This document shows positions 34,540-43,763 of a stretch of DNA of 64,000 bases, in pieces; position 1 is the stretch's first letter, and each line of letters starts with the position of its first letter. The stretch covers positions 1,316,994 through 1,380,993 of the forward strand of contig NZ_JACHFM010000001.1 in the NCBI RefSeq assembly GCF_014201905.1. The letters are read 5' to 3'. The notes under the pieces were generated by a model. That model was not told the origin of the DNA. It searched no databases and worked only from the letters and a program-made list of their open reading frames with translations. The position numbers were made by a program, and so were the translations under genes. The stretch is from Amaricoccus macauensis (GTDB lineage Bacteria; Pseudomonadota; Alphaproteobacteria; Rhodobacterales; Rhodobacteraceae).

Positions 34540-35298
34540 GTGACGACCGAGCCAGACAACGAGAGCACCGCCCAGCCCGCGATCGTCCTCGTCGGCCCGC
34601 AGATGGGCGAGAACATCGGTGCGGCAGCGCGCGCCATGTGGAACTTCGGCCTCGACCGGATGCGCCTCGTCGCGCCCCGCGACGGGTGGCCGAACCCGAG
34701 GGCCGTGGCGATGGCGAGCGGCGCCGGGCGGGTTCTCGACAAAGTGAAGGTCGCGGCCACCACGGCCGAGGCCTGCGCCGACCTGACGCGCGTCTATGCC
34801 ACGACCGCCCGCGACCGGGCGATGACCAAGACCGTGATGAGCCCCGAGGCGGCGATGGCCGAGGCGCGGGCGCTGGCGGCGGCGGGCGAGCGGGTCGGCA
34901 TCCTGTTCGGGCCGGAGCGGGCCGGGCTCGAGAACGCGGACGTCATCCGGGCGAACGCGGTCATCTCGGTGCCGACCAATCCGGCGTATTCCTCGCTCAA
35001 CCTCGCCCAGTGCGTGCTCCTCGTCGCCTATGAGTGGCAGCGCGCGGCTGGTGTGACCGCGGTCGAGCACCGGCTGGCGGGTACGCGGCCGGCGGAGGGC
35101 GCCGAGGTCGACCGACTGGTCGGGCATCTGGTCGAGCGGCTCGACGAGGTCGGCTTCTTCTATCCCGAGGCGAAGCGGCCGAGCATGATCGCGAACCTCG
35201 AAAACCTGCTCCGGCGCTCGCCGCTGACCGATGCCGACGTCCGGACGCTGCATGGCGTCGTCCGGGCGCTGGCCGAGAAGGTCCGGGGCCGGAAGTAA
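34540..35298 (+). CDS. trmJ: SPOUT tRNA methyltransferase, TrmJ-like
   Basis: A 252-residue SPOUT (trefoil-knot) methyltransferase. Motif 1 is AIVLVGPQMGENIGAAARAMWNFG, motif 2 is VGILFGPERAGLENADV, and motif 3 is ISVPTNPAYSSLNLAQCVLLVAYE. The C-terminal extension ending in LRRSPLTDADVRTLHGVVRAL is typical of TrmJ, which makes 2'-O-methyl-nucleoside 32 in tRNA. The GTG at 34540 has GGAGG 9 bases upstream; the longer upstream open frame is arginine-rich and unconvincing. Confidence 0.93.
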   Translation: MTTEPDNESTAQPAIVLVGPQMGENIGAAARAMWNFGLDRMRLVAPRDGWPNPRAVAMASGAGRVLDKVKVAATTAEACADLTRVYATTARDRAMTKTVMSPEAAMAEARALAAAGERVGILFGPERAGLENADVIRANAVISVPTNPAYSSLNLAQCVLLVAYEWQRAAGVTAVEHRLAGTRPAEGAEVDRLVGHLVERLDEVGFFYPEAKRPSMIANLENLLRRSPLTDADVRTLHGVVRALAEKVRGRK

Positions 35299-35356
35299 TC
35301 CCGCTTGCCGCCGCCCACCCGCGGCGCCTAAATCGCGACCGAAACCGGAGGCGCGC

Positions 35357-36496
35357 ATGGCCAAATCCCGCAGCATCTTCGAGGACGTAGGCGCCGGCGG
35401 CGCGACGCCGCCGCCCGTGGCGTCAAGGCCGGTCGAGCGGCGGTATCCTCGCCGGGCGATCGCCGTCTGGCTCGCGATCCTCTTTGCGCTCCTCGTCGCG
35501 ATGATCGCGGTGGGCGGGCTGACGCGGCTGACGGACTCAGGCCTCTCGATCACAGAGTGGAACCCGGTCTCCGGCGCACTGCCGCCCTCGGACGCGGCGG
35601 CGTGGCAATCAGAGTTCGACAAGTACCGGGCGAGCCCGCAGTACGCGGAGCTGAACCAGGGCATGACGGTCGACGAGTTCAAGGCGATCTACTGGTGGGA
35701 ATGGGGGCACCGCCAGCTTGGGCGCGCGATCGGCGCGGTCTGGGCGATCGGGTTCCTCTGGTTCCTCGTCCGCCGGCAGATCCCGCCGGGCTGGACGCCG
35801 CGCCTCCTCGGGCTCGGCGTGCTCGGCGGCATTCAGGGAGCAATCGGCTGGTGGATGGTCACGTCCGGGCTCCGGACCGGCATGTGGAGCGTCGCGTCCT
35901 ACCGGCTCGCGGTGCATCTCGGGCTCGCGTTCCTGATCCTCGGACTCATCGCCTGGTACGTGCTGCGGCTCGGGCGCTCCGAGGCGGAGCTGTTGCAGGC
36001 GCGGCGGCTGCGGAACGAGACGCTGATCCGCTGGGGGACGGTGCTGATGGTGCTGGCCTTCGCCCAGATCCTGCTCGGGGCGCTGGTAGCGGGCATCGAC
36101 GCGGGCCGAAGCTATACCGACTGGCCGCTGATGGGGGGCGAGGTCTTTCCCTCGACGGCGTTCAACCTGATGCCGGTCTGGTCGAACTTCCTCGATAACC
36201 CGGGGCTCGTTCAGTTCAACCACCGGGCCGTCGCCTACCTGCTGGCGCTGCTCGGAATCATTGCGTTCATCCGCAGCCGGTCGAGCTCGATGGTGGCGAT
36301 CCGGGGCGCGTTTGCGGCGATGCTGACGATGCTCATGGTTCAGGTCGGACTCGGAATCGGCACGGTGATGCACGCCTCGCCGCTGTCGCTCTCGATCCTG
36401 CACCAGCTCGGTGCGGTGGCACTTTTCACGCTGATCATCCGGGCGCGCTTCGCCGCGCTCTATCCGCAGGCCCAGAAGATCGCCCGGGGGCGGTAG
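35357..36496 (+). CDS. ctaA: Heme A synthase (COX15/CtaA)
   Basis: A 379-residue membrane protein with eight hydrophobic segments, converting heme O to heme A for cytochrome c oxidase. The type 2 (alphaproteobacterial and mitochondrial) pattern is visible: VGGLTRLTDSGLSITEWNPVSG, WEWGHRQLGRAIG, YRLAVHLGLAF, FNHRAVAYLL and LHQLGAVALFTL. These supply the four haem-ligand histidines. The ATG at 35357 begins MAKSRSIFED. It indicates an aa3-type oxidase in this organism. Confidence 0.97.
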   Translation: MAKSRSIFEDVGAGGATPPPVASRPVERRYPRRAIAVWLAILFALLVAMIAVGGLTRLTDSGLSITEWNPVSGALPPSDAAAWQSEFDKYRASPQYAELNQGMTVDEFKAIYWWEWGHRQLGRAIGAVWAIGFLWFLVRRQIPPGWTPRLLGLGVLGGIQGAIGWWMVTSGLRTGMWSVASYRLAVHLGLAFLILGLIAWYVLRLGRSEAELLQARRLRNETLIRWGTVLMVLAFAQILLGALVAGIDAGRSYTDWPLMGGEVFPSTAFNLMPVWSNFLDNPGLVQFNHRAVAYLLALLGIIAFIRSRSSSMVAIRGAFAAMLTMLMVQVGLGIGTVMHASPLSLSILHQLGAVALFTLIIRARFAALYPQAQKIARGR

Positions 36497-36506
36497 CGGA
36501 AACCGG

Positions 36507-36527
36507 CCCCGCGCAAGGTGCGCGGGG
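36507..36527. terminator. GC-rich hairpin after ctaA
   Basis: CCCCGCGC-AAGGT-GCGCGGGG begins 10 bp after the ctaA stop. It is a strong 8-bp stem but lacks a T-run, so its efficiency as a terminator is uncertain. Confidence 0.5.
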
Positions 36528-36621
36528 TCATCAAGACATTGATCCTGCCGGGTTCTCCGATCCACGTTAACCGGATCTCAATTCCGGTCGACGGCACCGG
36601 TGCGGCGATGCTGCGCCTTGC

Positions 36622-36750
36622 TCAGAGATCGCCCTCGAGCCCGTCGTCGCCGACCGGCGGCGTTGCGTCGCCGTAGGGTGGCGGCGGTGGAGGGGTGCAG
36701 GCCGCGAGCAGGATCACGGCGAGAAAGAGCGCGGCGGCGGTGCGAACCAT
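36622..36750 (-). CDS. Small predicted lipoprotein
   Basis: A 42-residue product with a basic N-terminus, a hydrophobic stretch and a lipobox-like LLAAC followed by six prolines ([11 protein letters not shown]). The mature part is only about 24 residues and acidic. A GGGAGG Shine-Dalgarno sequence lies 5 bases before the ATG at 36750. It is transcribed away from cobS. Tiny proline-rich lipoproteins of unknown role are common in Rhodobacterales. No function is assigned. Confidence 0.65.
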   Translation of the reverse strand: MVRTAAALFLAVILLAACTPPPPPPYGDATPPVGDDGLEGDL

Positions 36751-36886
36751 GACGGCCTCCCGGAATTGGTCGCAAAGGAGGAGCGCGCGTTTGCGCGCTG
36801 TCAAGCCGCCTCCCTTGCATCGGCCCGGCAATTGCGACAAAACCCGGGCGATTGGGGCGCGAGGGCGTGCCCCGGAGGGGACTCTC

Positions 36887-37873
36887 ATGGCTGACGGCGG
36901 ACTGGACAGAGACGCGCAACCCACGGTCGACATCGACGTGCGCGAGACGTTCGGGATCGATGCCGACCTTACGGTCAAGGGCTTCGCCGAGCCGACCGAC
37001 CGGGTGCCCGACCGCGATTCCACCTACCAGTTCGACAAGGACACGACGCTGGCGATCCTCGCGGGCTTTGCCCACAATCGCCGCGTGATGATCCAAGGGT
37101 ATCACGGCACGGGCAAGTCCACCCACATCGAACAGGTGGCGAGCCGGCTCAACTGGCCGTGCGTGCGCGTCAATCTCGACAGCCACATCAGCCGCATCGA
37201 CCTGATCGGCAAGGATGCGATCAAGCTGCGCGACGGCATGCAGGTGACGGAGTTTCAGGAGGGCATCCTGCCCTGGGCGCTCCGGAACCCGGTGGCGATC
37301 TGCTTCGACGAGTACGACGCCGGCCGGCCGGACGTCATGTTCGTGATCCAGCGCGTGCTGGAGGTCGACGGCAAGCTGACGCTGCTCGACCAGAACAAGG
37401 TGATCCGCCCGCACCCGTATTTCCGGCTGTTCTCGACCGCGAACACCGTGGGCCTCGGCGACACCACCGGCCTCTATCACGGCACCCAGCAGATCAATCA
37501 GGGCCAGATGGACCGCTGGTCCATGGTCGTGACGCTGAACTATCTCAGCCACGACAGCGAGCAGAACATCGTGCTCGCCAAGTACCCGTCCTACGACACA
37601 CCCGAAGGCCGCAAGACCGTGAGCCGGATGGTGACGGTCGCCGACCTGACGCGGGCCGCGTTCATGAACGGCGATCTTTCCACCGTCATGTCGCCGCGCA
37701 CGGTTCTTGCCTGGGCCGAGAACAGCCGGATCTTCGGCGACGTCGGCTTTGCCTTCCGTCTCACGTTCCTCAACAAGTGCGACGAACTCGAGCGCCAGAC
37801 CGTGGCCGAGTTCTACCAGCGCTGCTTCGACAAGGAACTCCCCGAAAGCGCGGTCAGCGTCAGCCTCGGCTGA
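36887..37873 (+). CDS. cobS: Cobaltochelatase subunit CobS
   Basis: A 328-residue AAA+ ATPase that with CobT and CobN inserts cobalt into hydrogenobyrinate a,c-diamide in aerobic B12 synthesis. Walker A is GYHGTGKST (near residue 70), Walker B is [10 protein letters not shown], and the sensor region is [18 protein letters not shown] sequence before ATG 36887 fixes the start. The last 22 bases of the gene plus 3 more are repeated 37 bp downstream, an odd duplication covering the stop codon. Confidence 0.97.
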   Translation: MADGGLDRDAQPTVDIDVRETFGIDADLTVKGFAEPTDRVPDRDSTYQFDKDTTLAILAGFAHNRRVMIQGYHGTGKSTHIEQVASRLNWPCVRVNLDSHISRIDLIGKDAIKLRDGMQVTEFQEGILPWALRNPVAICFDEYDAGRPDVMFVIQRVLEVDGKLTLLDQNKVIRPHPYFRLFSTANTVGLGDTTGLYHGTQQINQGQMDRWSMVVTLNYLSHDSEQNIVLAKYPSYDTPEGRKTVSRMVTVADLTRAAFMNGDLSTVMSPRTVLAWAENSRIFGDVGFAFRLTFLNKCDELERQTVAEFYQRCFDKELPESAVSVSLG

Positions 37874-37912
37874 CGGACCCGACAATACGGTCAGCGTCAG
37901 CCTCGGCTGACG
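37851..37912 (+). repeat. 25-bp direct repeat spanning the cobS stop codon
   Basis: The segment 37851-37875, which encodes the CobS C-terminus and its stop, recurs exactly at 37888-37912. The repeat unit begins CGGTCAGCGTCAGCC and is itself partly palindromic. The start-to-start distance is 37 bp. Confidence 0.9.
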
Positions 37913-37913
37913 C
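37894..37913 (+). terminator. Hairpin in the second repeat copy after cobS
   Basis: GCGTCAGC-CTCG-GCTGACGC, a perfect 8-bp stem, is formed only by the downstream copy; the copy inside cobS pairs one base less. No T-run follows, so it may act as an mRNA 3'-end stabiliser or weak terminator between cobS and the Kbp-like gene. Confidence 0.45.
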
Positions 37914-37983
37914 AACCGTCGAAATCCCTTGAACTTTCTGCCGGCTTCGGCGTTCTTCTCCGGAGGAACGAGGAGAGGAAGCC

Positions 37984-38427
37984 ATGGGACTCTGGGATTT
38001 CGTGAAGGGCGCCGGCAAGGCTCTCGGTATCGGAGAGGCTGAAGCCAAGGAGGCGCCGCCGACTTCGGAAGCACTCAAGAAGGAGATCGAGGATCTCGGT
38101 CTCAAGGCGGACGGCCTCGACGTCACCGTCGAAGGCGACACCGTGAAGGTCTCCGGCCGCGCCGCGACTCAGGAGGAACGCGAGAAGATCATCCTCGCCA
38201 CCGGCAACGTCGCCGGCGTCTCCAAGGTCGAGGACGCGATCGAGGCGCCCGACGCGGCGGAGCCGGTCTTTCACACGGTGGTCAAGGGCGACACGCTCTG
38301 GAAGATCTCCGAGAAGACCCTCGGCAACGGCGCGCGCTATACCGAGATCTTCGAGGCGAACAAGCCGATGCTGAAGGATCCGGACAAGATCTACCCCGGC
38401 CAGGTGCTGCGCATCCCCGCGAAGTGA
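37984..38427 (+). CDS. BON plus LysM domain protein, Kbp (YgaU)-like
   Basis: A 147-residue soluble protein. The N-terminal [15 protein letters not shown] opening is followed by a BON domain (about residues 28-85, [41 protein letters not shown]). The LysM domain (about 95-146) carries [19 protein letters not shown] and YPGQVLRIP. This matches E. coli Kbp, a cytoplasmic potassium-binding protein induced by high potassium or salt. It lies between cobS and cobT and has its own Shine-Dalgarno sequence (GGAGGAACGAGG) and a strong terminator. Confidence 0.93.
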   Translation: MGLWDFVKGAGKALGIGEAEAKEAPPTSEALKKEIEDLGLKADGLDVTVEGDTVKVSGRAATQEEREKIILATGNVAGVSKVEDAIEAPDAAEPVFHTVVKGDTLWKISEKTLGNGARYTEIFEANKPMLKDPDKIYPGQVLRIPAK

Positions 38428-38433
38428 GAATTT

Positions 38434-38462
38434 CCGGGAGCCGCGGCGCGGCTCCCGGTTTT
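38434..38462 (+). terminator. Rho-independent terminator after the Kbp-like gene
   Basis: CCGGGAGCCGC-GGC-GCGGCTCCCGG, an 11-bp perfect stem starting 7 bp after the stop codon and followed by TTTT. It separates the Kbp-like gene from cobT. Confidence 0.85.
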
Positions 38463-38503
38463 CCCGGCTTGCACTCGCGCCCCCGCCGGTGATCTATCGG
38501 CCC

Positions 38504-40372
38504 ATGCCGAAACCAAACGACAACCCCGCCGATCCGTTCAAGAAGGCGCTTGCCGAAGCGACCCGCGCCATGGCGGGCGAGCGGGAGCTCAACGTCGCGT
38601 TCTCGGTCGATCCGCCGGGCTACTCCGCCGGCAACGTGCGCCTGCCGCAGATCACCCGTCGCATGACGCGCGAGGAGGTGCTGCTCGCCCGCGGCACCGC
38701 CGACGCCTTCGCGCTCCGCCTGCGCTTCCACGACGCCGCGACACATCGACGCTATGCACCGCAGGGCGATACCGCGGCGGCGCTTTTCGAGGCGATGGAG
38801 ACGGCGCGCTGCGAGGCGATGGGTGCGCGCGCCATGCCCGGCACCGCCGGCAACATCGACGCGAAGATCGCCGAGGACGCCCGGCGCATGGGCTATGCCG
38901 AGATCACCGACCCGAAGCAGGCGCCGTTGGCGCAGGCGGCGGGCTATCTCGTGCGATCGCTCGCCACTGGCCGAGCGCTGCCGAAGGGTGCGGAAAACGT
39001 CATGCAGCTCTGGCGCGGGCATCTGGAGGCGCAGGCCGGCGCGACGCTCGCCGGGCTCGACGCGGTGCTCGATGACCAACAGGCCTTCGCCCGCTTCGCA
39101 CGGCAGGTGATTGACGACCTCGGCTACGGTGCCGAGCTTGGCGATGATCCTGACCTCGACGATCAGGACGAGGAGGACACCGGCGACGACGACGCCGAGC
39201 AGGAGCAGGAATCCGGCGGAGACGCTGAAAGCGACGAGGACGACGAGAGCACGGCGGAAGACGCGCCGTCCGACCAGCAGAGCGAACAGCAGGATCTCGC
39301 GGCCGCGCTGGAGCAGTCCGACGACGCCGAGATGGCCGAGGAGATGGACGCCGAGGACAGCGAGGCGCCCGACATGCGCCCGCCGCCGCCGTTTTCCGAG
39401 GCCGATCCCGGCTACAAGGTCTACACGAGCCAGTTCGACGAGGAGATCGCCGCGGAGGATCTCGCCGACGCGCAGGAACTCGACCGGCTGCGCGCCTATC
39501 TCGACCAGCAACTGGAGCCGCTGAAGGGCGCGGTGTCGCGGCTGGCGAACCGCTTGCAGCGCCGGCTTCAGGCGCAGCAGAGCCGGGCGTGGGATTTCGA
39601 TCTGGAGGAGGGCACGCTCGACGCCGGGCGCCTCGCCCGCGTGGTCGCGAACCCGATGACGCCGCTGTCGTTCAAGATGGAGCGTGACACCGACTTCCGC
39701 GACACGATCGTGACGCTGCTGCTCGACAACTCGGGCTCCATGCGGGGCCGGCCGATTTCGATCGCGGCCATCTCGGCGGATGTGCTGGCGCGCACGCTGG
39801 AGCGCTGCCAGGTGAAGGTCGAGATCCTCGGCTTCACCACCCGTGCCTGGAAGGGCGGCCAGAGCCGCGAGACCTGGCTCGGGGCACAGCGGCCGGTGCT
39901 GCCCGGGCGGCTCAACGACCTTCGTCACATCGTCTACAAGGCCGCCGACGCGCCGTGGCGCCGGACGCGGCCGAACCTCGGGTTGATGATGAAGGAGGGG
40001 CTCCTCAAGGAGAACATCGACGGCGAGGCGCTGGAATGGGCACACCGCCGCCTGATCGGCCGGCCAGAGGCGCGGCGCGTGCTCATGGTGATCTCCGACG
40101 GCGCGCCGGTCGACGATTCGACCCTGTCGGTCAATCCGGCGAACTATCTCGAGAAGCACCTGCGGGACGTCATTGCGATGATCGAGCGGCGGCGGCTGGT
40201 CGAGCTCATCGCCATCGGCATCGGGCATGACGTGACGCGCTACTACTCGCGCGCGGTGACGATCACCGACGTGGAGCAGCTTGCCGGGGCGATGACGGAA
40301 CAACTCGCGGCGCTCTTCGACAATGATCCGGTGCGTCAGGGCCGGGGAGCTCGCGGGCGGCGCCGGGCCTGA
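38504..40372 (+). CDS. cobT: Cobaltochelatase subunit CobT
   Basis: A 622-residue protein forming the chelatase ring complex with CobS. The N-terminal part has [21 protein letters not shown] highly acidic linker follows at about 210-300 ([19 protein letters not shown]). The C-terminal VWA domain has the MIDAS motif [11 protein letters not shown] near residue 413, with [10 protein letters not shown] later. The ATG at 38504 matches the usual family start; a GTG 15 bases upstream is possible. It is separated from cobS by the Kbp-like gene and a terminator. Confidence 0.97.
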   Translation: MPKPNDNPADPFKKALAEATRAMAGERELNVAFSVDPPGYSAGNVRLPQITRRMTREEVLLARGTADAFALRLRFHDAATHRRYAPQGDTAAALFEAMETARCEAMGARAMPGTAGNIDAKIAEDARRMGYAEITDPKQAPLAQAAGYLVRSLATGRALPKGAENVMQLWRGHLEAQAGATLAGLDAVLDDQQAFARFARQVIDDLGYGAELGDDPDLDDQDEEDTGDDDAEQEQESGGDAESDEDDESTAEDAPSDQQSEQQDLAAALEQSDDAEMAEEMDAEDSEAPDMRPPPPFSEADPGYKVYTSQFDEEIAAEDLADAQELDRLRAYLDQQLEPLKGAVSRLANRLQRRLQAQQSRAWDFDLEEGTLDAGRLARVVANPMTPLSFKMERDTDFRDTIVTLLLDNSGSMRGRPISIAAISADVLARTLERCQVKVEILGFTTRAWKGGQSRETWLGAQRPVLPGRLNDLRHIVYKAADAPWRRTRPNLGLMMKEGLLKENIDGEALEWAHRRLIGRPEARRVLMVISDGAPVDDSTLSVNPANYLEKHLRDVIAMIERRRLVELIAIGIGHDVTRYYSRAVTITDVEQLAGAMTEQLAALFDNDPVRQGRGARGRRRA

Positions 40373-40436
40373 GCGCGCTCCCGTGATGGAACGCGCGGCA
40401 GGATGACGCATTGGCCGCAAGGACAGGAGGACTTCG

Positions 40437-40622
40437 ATGATCTCTGGACTTGGACTTGGCGGCCTTATCGTCCTGGTGCTCGACATCTGGGCGCTGATTT
40501 CGGTGGTCGGATCGAACGCGAGCACCGGCTCGAAGCTGATCTGGGTGCTGGTGATCCTGCTGCTGCCGGTCATCGGCTTCATCGCCTGGCTGATCTTCGG
40601 CCCGCGCGCCGCGAGGGGCTGA
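40437..40622 (+). CDS. Small membrane protein, PLDc_N (cardiolipin synthase N-terminal-like) domain
   Basis: A 61-residue protein made of two membrane helices joined by a short polar loop. LIVLVLDIWALISVV comes first, then SKLIWVLVILLLPVIGFIAWLIFGPR. The second carries the PLDc_N signature, known from the N-terminus of phospholipase D or cardiolipin synthase and from standalone small proteins. GGAGG lies 7 bases upstream of the ATG. Function unknown. Confidence 0.9.
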   Translation: MISGLGLGGLIVLVLDIWALISVVGSNASTGSKLIWVLVILLLPVIGFIAWLIFGPRAARG

Positions 40623-40777
40623 GGCCCGCACACCCGCCCGCAACCCCGGCGGAGTGCTGCGCGTTGCGCTGACGGGCAATGCGCCCATGGCGCCATCCGG
40701 CCCATGTCATTTCATCGCACCGATCGTGTCGCCTTCAGCGGCGGCGGCGGGGTGCGGCCGCGCGACGGAGCACCGAC

Positions 40778-41836
40778 ATGCGACTTTTCTCCTGCCAGAA
40801 CTGCGGGCAGCTGCTGCACTTCGAGAACTCGGTCTGCATGCGCTGCGGCAGCTCGCTCGGGCTCATCCCCGAGACGCTGGAGCTGACGGCACTGGCGGCC
40901 GAGGACGGCGCCTGGCGGGCGCTGGCGGACAATGGGCTCTGGCGGTACTGCGAGAACGCGACGCTCGGTGCCTGCAACTGGCTGGTGCCGGCGGGCGGGG
41001 ATGCGGTCTATTGCCCGTCGTGCCGCCTGAACCGCACGATCCCGGACATCTCCGACCCGGTCCGCGCCACGCTCTGGCGGGAGATCGAGGTGGCCAAGCG
41101 CCGGCTCGTCTACGCGCTCCGGCGCCTCCGCCTGCCGATCCCGAGCCGGGCGGAGGGCGCGGCGCACGGGCTTGCCTTCGACTTTCTCGCGGACTCCGAT
41201 CCGAGCGCGCCGGTGCTGACCGGGCACGACGACGGGCTGATCACGCTCAACATCGCCGAGGCGGACCCGGCCGAGCGGGAGAGGCGGCGGGTGGAGCTGG
41301 GCGAACCCTATCGGACGCTGCTCGGGCACATGCGCCACGAGATCGGGCATTTCTACTGGAACGAATTGGTGCGTGACGGCGGCAAGCTCGACGCCTGCCG
41401 CGCGGTGTTCGGTGACGAGACACTCGACTATCAGCAGGCGTTGCAACGGCACTACCAGACCGGCGCGCCGGAGGGCTGGCAGGAGGGCTACATCAGCGCC
41501 TATGCGACGATGCATCCGTGGGAGGATTTCGCCGAGACCTGGACCCACTATTTGCACATCGTCGACACACTCGACACGGCGGAGAGCTTTGGCGTCACGA
41601 TCGAGCCCGATGTGAGCGACGACCCCGATACCGTGGTGGAGCTGACGTTCGACCCGTATCGCACGCGCAACTTCGACAAGCTGATCGACGCGTGGCTGCC
41701 GCTGTCGGTGGCACTCAACAGCCTGAACCGCAGCATGGGGCAACCGGATCTCTATCCGTTCGCGCTGACCCCGCCGGTCATCGAGAAGCTGCGGTTCATC
41801 CACCAGCTCGTGCGCGGCGCGAAACGGTCCGGGTGA
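40778..41836 (+). CDS. Putative zinc-binding metallopeptidase with N-terminal zinc ribbon
   Basis: A 352-residue protein. The N-terminus has cysteine pairs CQNCGQLL, CMRCGSSLG and CPSCRLN, which likely form zinc ribbons. The catalytic zinc motif HEIGH lies in LLGHMRHEIGHFYWNEL (near residue 190), with a downstream glutamate and aspartate region (HPWEDFAETWTHYLHI). This matches a conserved bacterial family annotated as putative zinc-binding peptidase. It has no signal peptide, so it should be cytoplasmic. The biological substrate is unknown. Confidence 0.9.
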   Translation: MRLFSCQNCGQLLHFENSVCMRCGSSLGLIPETLELTALAAEDGAWRALADNGLWRYCENATLGACNWLVPAGGDAVYCPSCRLNRTIPDISDPVRATLWREIEVAKRRLVYALRRLRLPIPSRAEGAAHGLAFDFLADSDPSAPVLTGHDDGLITLNIAEADPAERERRRVELGEPYRTLLGHMRHEIGHFYWNELVRDGGKLDACRAVFGDETLDYQQALQRHYQTGAPEGWQEGYISAYATMHPWEDFAETWTHYLHIVDTLDTAESFGVTIEPDVSDDPDTVVELTFDPYRTRNFDKLIDAWLPLSVALNSLNRSMGQPDLYPFALTPPVIEKLRFIHQLVRGAKRSG

Positions 41837-41920
41837 GGCGTGTTGCCGGTCTGGCCGGATTGACCGCCCGCCCCGGCGGTCGCTAACACGGGTGCCCGAC
41901 GACAAGACGAAGGACCCCCC

Positions 41921-43726
41921 ATGCTTCAGGATTTTGCCCAGCGCACCACGCCCGGGACCGGGGCCGCGCGGGTCGCGGCGCTTCGCGGCGCCATGGCCGG
42001 CGCCGGGGTCGATGCCTTTCTGATCCCGCGCGCCGACGCGCATCAGGGTGAGAACGTCGCCCCGCGCGACGAACGGCTGGCGTGGCTGACCGGTTTCACC
42101 GGGTCGGCGGGCTTCGCCATCGTCACCGCCGAGCGGGCCGTGGTGTTCGTTGACGGCCGCTACCGGTTGCAGGTGCAGGGACAGGTCGATCAGGCGGTCT
42201 TCGAGATCCGCCGCATCCCCGAAGACACCGCCGCCGACTGGCTGACCGAGGTGCTGCCGCAGGGCGGTCGCGTCGGCTATGATCCGTGGCTGCACACGGC
42301 GCGCGAGATCACCGAGCTTCGCGACAAGGTCGGGTCGCGCCAGCTCGGGCTGGTGCCCGGCGCGAACCTCGTCGATGCGGTCTGGGCCGACCAGCCGGCG
42401 GCGCCGACGCGCCCCGTCGTGCCGCATCCGGCGGACCTCGCGGGCCGGAGCTCGACCGAGAAGCGCGGCGCCATCGCGCGCGATCTCACCGAGCGAGACA
42501 TCGCGGCGGCCGTCCTGACGCTGCCTGACTCGATCGCCTGGCTGCTGAACGTCCGGGGCAGCGACATTGCCCGGACTCCCGTGCCGCTCGCGTTTGCCAT
42601 CCTGCACGCCGATGCAAGGGTCGACCTCTTCACCGCCCCGGAGAAGCTCGACGCCGCCGCGCTCGCCGCCCTCGGGCCGGAGGTGCGCGTAGCGCCGGAG
42701 GCGGAGTTTGGCCCGGCGCTCGACGCGCTCCATGGCCGTGTCGCCGTCGATCCGGCGACCGCCCCCGTCTGGGTGTTCGACCGCCTCGACGCCGCCACTG
42801 GTTGCGAGGCCGTGCCGGAGCGCGATCCCTGCATCCTGCCCAAGGCACAGAAGACCGGGGCTGAGCTCGCCGGCACCCGGGTGGCTCATCTGCGCGACGG
42901 CGTGGCCTTCGCCGAATTCCTCGCCTGGCTCGCCCTTACCGCCCCGGAGGGTGGGCTGACCGAAATCGACGTGGTGCGGCGTCTGGAAGAGACACGCGCC
43001 GCGACGGGCGCGCTTCGCGACATCTCGTTCGAGACGATCTGCGGCGCCGGCCCGAACGGCGCAATCGTCCATTACCGTGTCACCGAGGCGACGAACCGGG
43101 TGATCTCACCCGGCGAGCTGCTGCTGATCGACTCGGGCGCACAATACCTCGACGGCACCACCGACATCACCCGCACGGTGGCGATCGGCGAGGTGCAAGC
43201 CGAGGCGATCCGGCCATTCACGCTGGTCCTGAAGGGCGTGATCGCCATGAGCCGGGCGCGCTGGCCACAGGGCCTCGCCGGGCGCGACATCGACGCCATC
43301 GCCCGCGCGCCGCTCTGGCGCGCGGGGCTCGACTATGATCACGGCACCGGTCACGGCGTCGGCGTCTATCTCGGGGTGCATGAAGGTCCGCAGAGCCTGT
43401 CGCGGCGCGGCCTGGAGCCGCTGCTGCCGGGGATGATCCTGTCGGTCGAGCCCGGCTACTATCGTGACGGCGCCTTCGGGATCCGTACGGAAAACCTCGT
43501 CATCGTCCGCGCGCCCGAGACGCCGGAGGGCGGCGACCGGCCGATGCTCGGCTTCGAGACCCTGACGCTCGCGCCGATCGACCGGAGCCTGATTGACCCG
43601 AGCCTGCTCGATACCGACGAGCGGGCGTGGCTCGATGCCTATCATGCCCGCGTGCTCGCGGCGCTCGGGCCGCTGGTCGATACGGAAACGGCGCGCTGGC
43701 TCACGGGAGCCTGCGCGCCGCTTTGA
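41921..43726 (+). CDS. Xaa-Pro aminopeptidase (M24B, aminopeptidase P family)
   Basis: A 601-residue three-domain enzyme of the larger XPNPEP1-like type. Two creatinase-like N-terminal domains (ALRGAMAGAGVDAFLIPRADAHQGE) precede the pita-bread catalytic domain from about residue 310. Metal ligands are visible in LLIDSGAQYLDGTTDITRT (two aspartates), GTGHGVGVYLGVHEGP (histidine), LSVEPGYY (glutamate) and GIRTENLVIV (glutamate). It releases N-terminal residues before proline. It is convergent with the second RTX gene, sharing a hairpin. Confidence 0.96.
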   Translation: MLQDFAQRTTPGTGAARVAALRGAMAGAGVDAFLIPRADAHQGENVAPRDERLAWLTGFTGSAGFAIVTAERAVVFVDGRYRLQVQGQVDQAVFEIRRIPEDTAADWLTEVLPQGGRVGYDPWLHTAREITELRDKVGSRQLGLVPGANLVDAVWADQPAAPTRPVVPHPADLAGRSSTEKRGAIARDLTERDIAAAVLTLPDSIAWLLNVRGSDIARTPVPLAFAILHADARVDLFTAPEKLDAAALAALGPEVRVAPEAEFGPALDALHGRVAVDPATAPVWVFDRLDAATGCEAVPERDPCILPKAQKTGAELAGTRVAHLRDGVAFAEFLAWLALTAPEGGLTEIDVVRRLEETRAATGALRDISFETICGAGPNGAIVHYRVTEATNRVISPGELLLIDSGAQYLDGTTDITRTVAIGEVQAEAIRPFTLVLKGVIAMSRARWPQGLAGRDIDAIARAPLWRAGLDYDHGTGHGVGVYLGVHEGPQSLSRRGLEPLLPGMILSVEPGYYRDGAFGIRTENLVIVRAPETPEGGDRPMLGFETLTLAPIDRSLIDPSLLDTDERAWLDAYHARVLAALGPLVDTETARWLTGACAPL

Positions 43727-43731
43727 TGGAG

Positions 43732-43753
43732 GCGGCCGCCGGTGGGCGGCCGC
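43732..43753. terminator. Shared hairpin between the aminopeptidase and RTX genes
   Basis: GCGGCCGCC-GGTG-GGCGGCCGC, a perfect 9-bp stem in the 37-bp gap between two convergent genes. There is no T-run; placement suggests a bidirectional transcript end. Confidence 0.6.
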
Positions 43754-43763
43754 GATCTCGACG

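Noticed and set aside
34248-35033. Alternative plus-strand frame overlapping trmJ
   Set aside because: Low-complexity arginine/glycine product out of frame with the well-conserved SPOUT motifs of trmJ.
36697-36887. Searched for a cobalamin riboswitch before cobS
   Set aside because: The leader is short and shows no B12-box-like sequence; a lipoprotein gene is divergent there.
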